8,872 bases of DNA, taken from assembly GCF_004634215.1 (NCBI RefSeq), contig NZ_SMMH01000065.1, positions 1 through 8,872 of the forward strand, read 5' to 3'. Of the stretch, positions 7,274-8,872 are shown piece by piece. Every line of letters begins with the position of its first letter. The first letter of the stretch is position 1. The stretch comes from Deinococcus fonticola. GTDB taxonomy: Bacteria > Deinococcota > Deinococci > Deinococcales > Deinococcaceae. The position numbers and the translations under genes were made by a program. The notes under the pieces were generated by a model, which worked only from the letters and a program-made list of their open reading frames with translations, had not been told where the DNA came from and did not search any database.

Positions 7274-8137
7274 TCAGGGTATCTTTATTTCCATTTCTTC
7301 GACAAAAATCTTCAATCTAATTAATTTTATAGGCTGAGGGGTATCCAATTTATAAACAAATTTATCAACCGTAAAATCAGATACTAAAGGGATTATATCT
7401 CTACTGAGAATATCTTTACAAGCATCTAAGCCTATCTGTCCCACTAATGATAGTAATTCATCATCATTTTCAACAGATTGATATACAACAGGAATATGTG
7501 TTATCCCGGCAGAGATAAGAGCAACTGCCCTATGATACCCATTAAATAATATGTCTCTGCCTTGGTAGTTTATACACCAGAGCTCTTTTATACCGTAGCC
7601 GATGTTAGCAACTATACCAATCTGACCGGATTCATTCTCTCGTTCGACATTTTCACCCATTAATTCAAGACCTTGAAATCTGAGGTCAGTATTTAGGGAA
7701 GAAATAATGAACTCAAGATTGTTTACTCTGTTAATTTCAACATGCTGTTCAGAATTAGACAGCGGCAGTGCTAAATCTAAAAGGTAAGTCTCATTATTAT
7801 TAATTCTATCACAAATTCTTTTAATATAATCAAAATCTATATTAAACTGGATAGATACTACTTTTCTAAAATCTAAATATTTTATTTTCGGTTTTATTTT
7901 TTGAAAAGCATTCTGCTTACTTATTTTTTTAAGAGATATCTTTATTCGCTCAAGATCTTCCTCACTTGGCTGAATCATTCTTTCTTCAATACCAATATGA
8001 TAGTCCTCTTGCGCTTCTTGCCATAATTTTTTTAAGTCGGCTAATGAGACTTTGCCCCGAAAACTTTGTGCCTTCGAGTCAATAAAAGATTTAAACTCCG
8101 AAAATTCTGCCGCTCTCATCAGGAAAATTCGATACAT
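7274..8137 (-). CDS. Uncharacterised 287-residue protein with an NGYHRAVAL motif, first gene of the export operon
   Basis: I do not know the function. The sequence is soluble, charged and AT-rich. An N-terminal part (about 28-60) contains LADLKKLWQEAQEDY. A middle part (about 85-155) includes FNIDFDYIKRICDRI and LPLSNSEQHVEINRV. The most distinctive block is ILFNGYHRAVALISAGITHIPVVYQ (197-220), with Asn199, Gly200, His202 and Arg203. This resembles the D/N-G-x-H-R-x-x-A motif of ParB/sulfiredoxin-like folds, where that region binds nucleotide. The C-terminus ends VEEMEIKIP. From memory, similar ~300-residue hypothetical proteins with an NG-x-HRAYAL block occur in cyanobacteria; this needs checking. 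The ATG at 8137 lacks a Shine-Dalgarno and lies 10 nt from a TATACT element, suggesting a nearly leaderless mRNA; ATG 8119 is an alternative. Its place at the head of the operon suggests a role in making, regulating or resisting the peptide. Confidence 0.82.
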   Translation of the reverse strand: MYRIFLMRAAEFSEFKSFIDSKAQSFRGKVSLADLKKLWQEAQEDYHIGIEERMIQPSEEDLERIKISLKKISKQNAFQKIKPKIKYLDFRKVVSIQFNIDFDYIKRICDRINNNETYLLDLALPLSNSEQHVEINRVNNLEFIISSLNTDLRFQGLELMGENVERENESGQIGIVANIGYGIKELWCINYQGRDILFNGYHRAVALISAGITHIPVVYQSVENDDELLSLVGQIGLDACKDILSRDIIPLVSDFTVDKFVYKLDTPQPIKLIRLKIFVEEMEIKIP

Positions 8138-8147
8138 GTTGGTTCAT

Positions 8148-8156
8148 AGTATAGCA
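8148..8156 (-). promoter_or_regulatory. Extended -10 promoter element for the export operon
   Basis: On the complement this reads TGCTATACT, an extended -10 (TG-n-TATACT), ending 10 bases before ATG 8137. No convincing -35 box is visible; TTAATG 16 bases upstream is the best candidate. A start about 7 bases downstream would leave a leader of only a few nucleotides. Leaderless or near-leaderless genes with such a TANNNT box are common in Deinococcus. Confidence 0.5.
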
Positions 8157-8325
8157 GTGACGCTCGACCCATTAACAAGCAGCAGCAGTAAGCCATAGAC
8201 GCCTGACACAACGATGATATTCTTTGGATCGGAGCAGTAATTATATGACAATTAGCTGAAAAACTAAAAAGTGTTTCATGCCACAAAAGTATTATGCAAG
8301 CCTAACTATCATTTCCAAGCAGTAA
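8153..8325 (+). repeat. Recurrent AGCAGTAA octamers in the divergent intergenic region
   Basis: The 207-base gap between the divergent operon and the precursor gene carries exact AGCAGTAA at 8184-8191, 8233-8240 and 8318-8325, plus one near-copy AGCAGTGA at 8153-8160. The last copy sits just before the precursor ribosome site and the first overlaps the operon promoter. They could be binding sites of a shared regulator. Spacing (31, 49, 85) is not uniform, so chance is possible. A possible -10 box for the precursor is TATTAT (8290-8295), without a clear -35. No open frame of useful length lies in the gap. Confidence 0.3.
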
Positions 8326-8331
8326 ATTGCA

Positions 8332-8337
8332 AAGGAG
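8332..8337 (+). promoter_or_regulatory. Ribosome-binding site that sets the precursor peptide start
   Basis: AAGGAG lies 7 nt before ATG 8345. This decides against the in-frame TTG at 8327, which lies upstream of the site and would make the site part of the coding sequence. Confidence 0.85.
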
Positions 8338-8344
8338 CAATAAA

Positions 8345-8620
8345 ATGACTATATACGCAGAAGAGCTGGAATTCACCCTCCCACTGGACGAGATTGAAGA
8401 ACTTACCGAAGAAGAATTGGAGAGTATTGAAGGTGGAGTTGCGCCATTAATCATTTACAGCGCCCGTATTATTTCTGGTGCTGTCGTAGGTGGCGTAATT
8501 GCTGGAGCAAAAACTTATATCGAAGATGGTGCTGTGAACTGGCGTAGTGTTGCAGTTGGCGTCGGCGCTGGCGCTGTTAGTGGGGCTGTGGGCGGTTGGC
8601 TCAAAGTCAAAGGCTGGTAA
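8345..8620 (+). CDS. Double-glycine leader peptide precursor, bacteriocin-like
   Basis: The 91-residue product has an acidic leader of 31 residues ending LTEEELESIEGG, the classic form recognised by C39 peptidase exporters, with cleavage expected after Gly31. The predicted 60-residue core begins VAPLIIYSARIISGAVVGG and ends GGWLKVKGW. It is rich in Gly, Ala and Val, contains several GxxxG-type spacings suited to helix packing in membranes, and has a charged hinge (KTYIEDGAVNWR). The C-terminus is cationic and aromatic. There is no cysteine, so lanthionine, sactipeptide or disulfide chemistry is excluded; an unmodified class II-like bacteriocin or signalling peptide is likely. It is divergent from the operon encoding the matching exporter (4809-6938). 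A 48-bp palindrome follows the gene. Activity and target are unknown. Confidence 0.88.
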   Translation: MTIYAEELEFTLPLDEIEELTEEELESIEGGVAPLIIYSARIISGAVVGGVIAGAKTYIEDGAVNWRSVAVGVGAGAVSGAVGGWLKVKGW

Positions 8621-8629
8621 AGACCTTGT

Positions 8630-8677
8630 CGTATCAAACAAGCTGCGGCCTGATCAGGCCGCAGCTTGTTTGATACG
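8630..8677. terminator. Perfect 48-bp palindrome, probable bidirectional terminator
   Basis: Bases 8630-8653 are the exact reverse complement of 8654-8677. The inner GC-rich stem AAGCTGCGGCC with a TGATCA centre is followed on either strand by TTGTTTGAT, a U-rich run in the transcript, so the structure can terminate in both directions. It begins 10 bases after the precursor stop and separates that gene from the IS3 remnant. The full outer stem is longer than needed for termination, so it may also be a cruciform or processing site. Confidence 0.65.
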
Positions 8678-8717
8678 GTACAGCGAGCAATTAAGAGATC
8701 TCTTGCGTGGCGTTTCT

Positions 8718-8872
8718 TCAGGTATGCAGAATCGAGATAATCCCAGTAGCTTGGCACTCCGCCTCCCAGGGCGTCAAGTAGCCCCGGCTGGAATGCCGCC
8801 GTTTGCGGTTGTAATACACCTCCACATACTCGAAAATGGCCTGTCTGGCCTCTTCGTGGCTGCGGTACACGC
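8718..8872 (-). CDS. C-terminal part of an IS3-family OrfB transposase, running off the right edge
   Basis: On the minus strand the frame entering from the edge encodes 50 residues, VYRSHEEARQAIFEYVEVYYN then RKRRHSSRGYLTPWEAE and a short tail, ending at TGA (8718-8720). This is the hallmark end of the IS3-family integrase domain: the catalytic Glu region EEARQAIFEYVEVYYNRKRRH followed by the GYLTPWE motif. Whether the upstream part is intact lies outside the window. The IS right end should lie in 8678-8717, where an AAGAGATCTCTT palindrome (8693-8704) is seen, but I cannot fix the tip. It has the same orientation as the orfA remnant at 3306-3584; whether both derive from the same IS type is unknown. 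Confidence 0.85.
   Translation of the reverse strand, partial: VYRSHEEARQAIFEYVEVYYNRKRRHSSRGYLTPWEAECQATGIISILHT

Noticed and set aside
8327..8344. Upstream TTG start giving a 97-residue precursor
   Set aside because: The AAGGAG ribosome site lies between the TTG and ATG 8345, and a leader starting MTIYAEELEF has the usual length.
8345..8620. Lanthipeptide, sactipeptide or microcin with disulfides
   Set aside because: The core has no cysteine, and no LanM, radical SAM or similar enzyme is in the window.
8515..8757. 80-codon minus-strand ORF over the precursor and palindrome
   Set aside because: It runs antisense to the precursor and through the 48-bp palindrome, and it uses a different frame from the clear IS3 OrfB tail.

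Overview
The window looks like an accessory region, probably plasmid or genomic island, from a Gram-negative-type or diderm environmental bacterium. My best guess is the Deinococcus group. The support is the style of the IS6-family transposase, the TnpR-like resolvase proteins with R/A-rich recombination helices, a TATACT -10 element placed almost against a start codon with no Shine-Dalgarno, and GC-moderate mobile genes beside very AT-rich cargo. This assignment is inference; no rRNA or other taxonomic marker is present.

Left third (1-3833), a mosaic of mobile-element debris. A short open frame ends at 89. A complete serine resolvase (326-883, minus) follows, with a three-subsite res-like region just upstream (897-1024). 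Then comes a pair of minus-strand genes that overlap by 110 bp in different frames (1025-1804 and 1695-2533). The upstream member of that pair has no N-terminus: its reading frame runs unbroken into the left end of an IS6-family element (2534-3335, transposase 2570-3280 with an intact DDE triad). The right end of the same element cuts an IS3-family orfA after 83 codons. No 8-bp target duplication flanks the IS6 copy, so a deletion or rearrangement is likely. Behind the IS3 5' end lies the C-terminal 63 residues of a second, diverged resolvase on the plus strand.

Right two thirds (3835-8677), a peptide export locus. Reading on the minus strand from 8137 the order is: an uncharacterised 287-residue protein with a central NGYHRAVAL motif, a 107-residue integral membrane protein, a 709-residue peptidase-containing ABC exporter (C39 protease, transmembrane domain, ATPase) and a 325-residue HlyD-type adaptor. 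The four genes are packed with gaps of 10 and 1 nt and a 4-bp ATGA overlap. Divergently, on the plus strand, lies a 91-residue precursor with a double-glycine leader (31 residues) and a 60-residue Gly/Ala-rich cysteine-free core. The working model is that the precursor is made and its leader is removed by the C39 domain of the exporter during transport. The HlyD protein would connect the exporter to the outer envelope. The membrane protein is a candidate immunity factor, and the 287-residue protein is an unknown accessory or maturation/regulatory factor. A perfect 48-bp palindrome closes the precursor gene.

Right edge (8678-8872): the C-terminal 50 residues of an IS3-family OrfB, running off the window. 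The peptide locus is therefore bracketed by IS3-type remnants in the same orientation.
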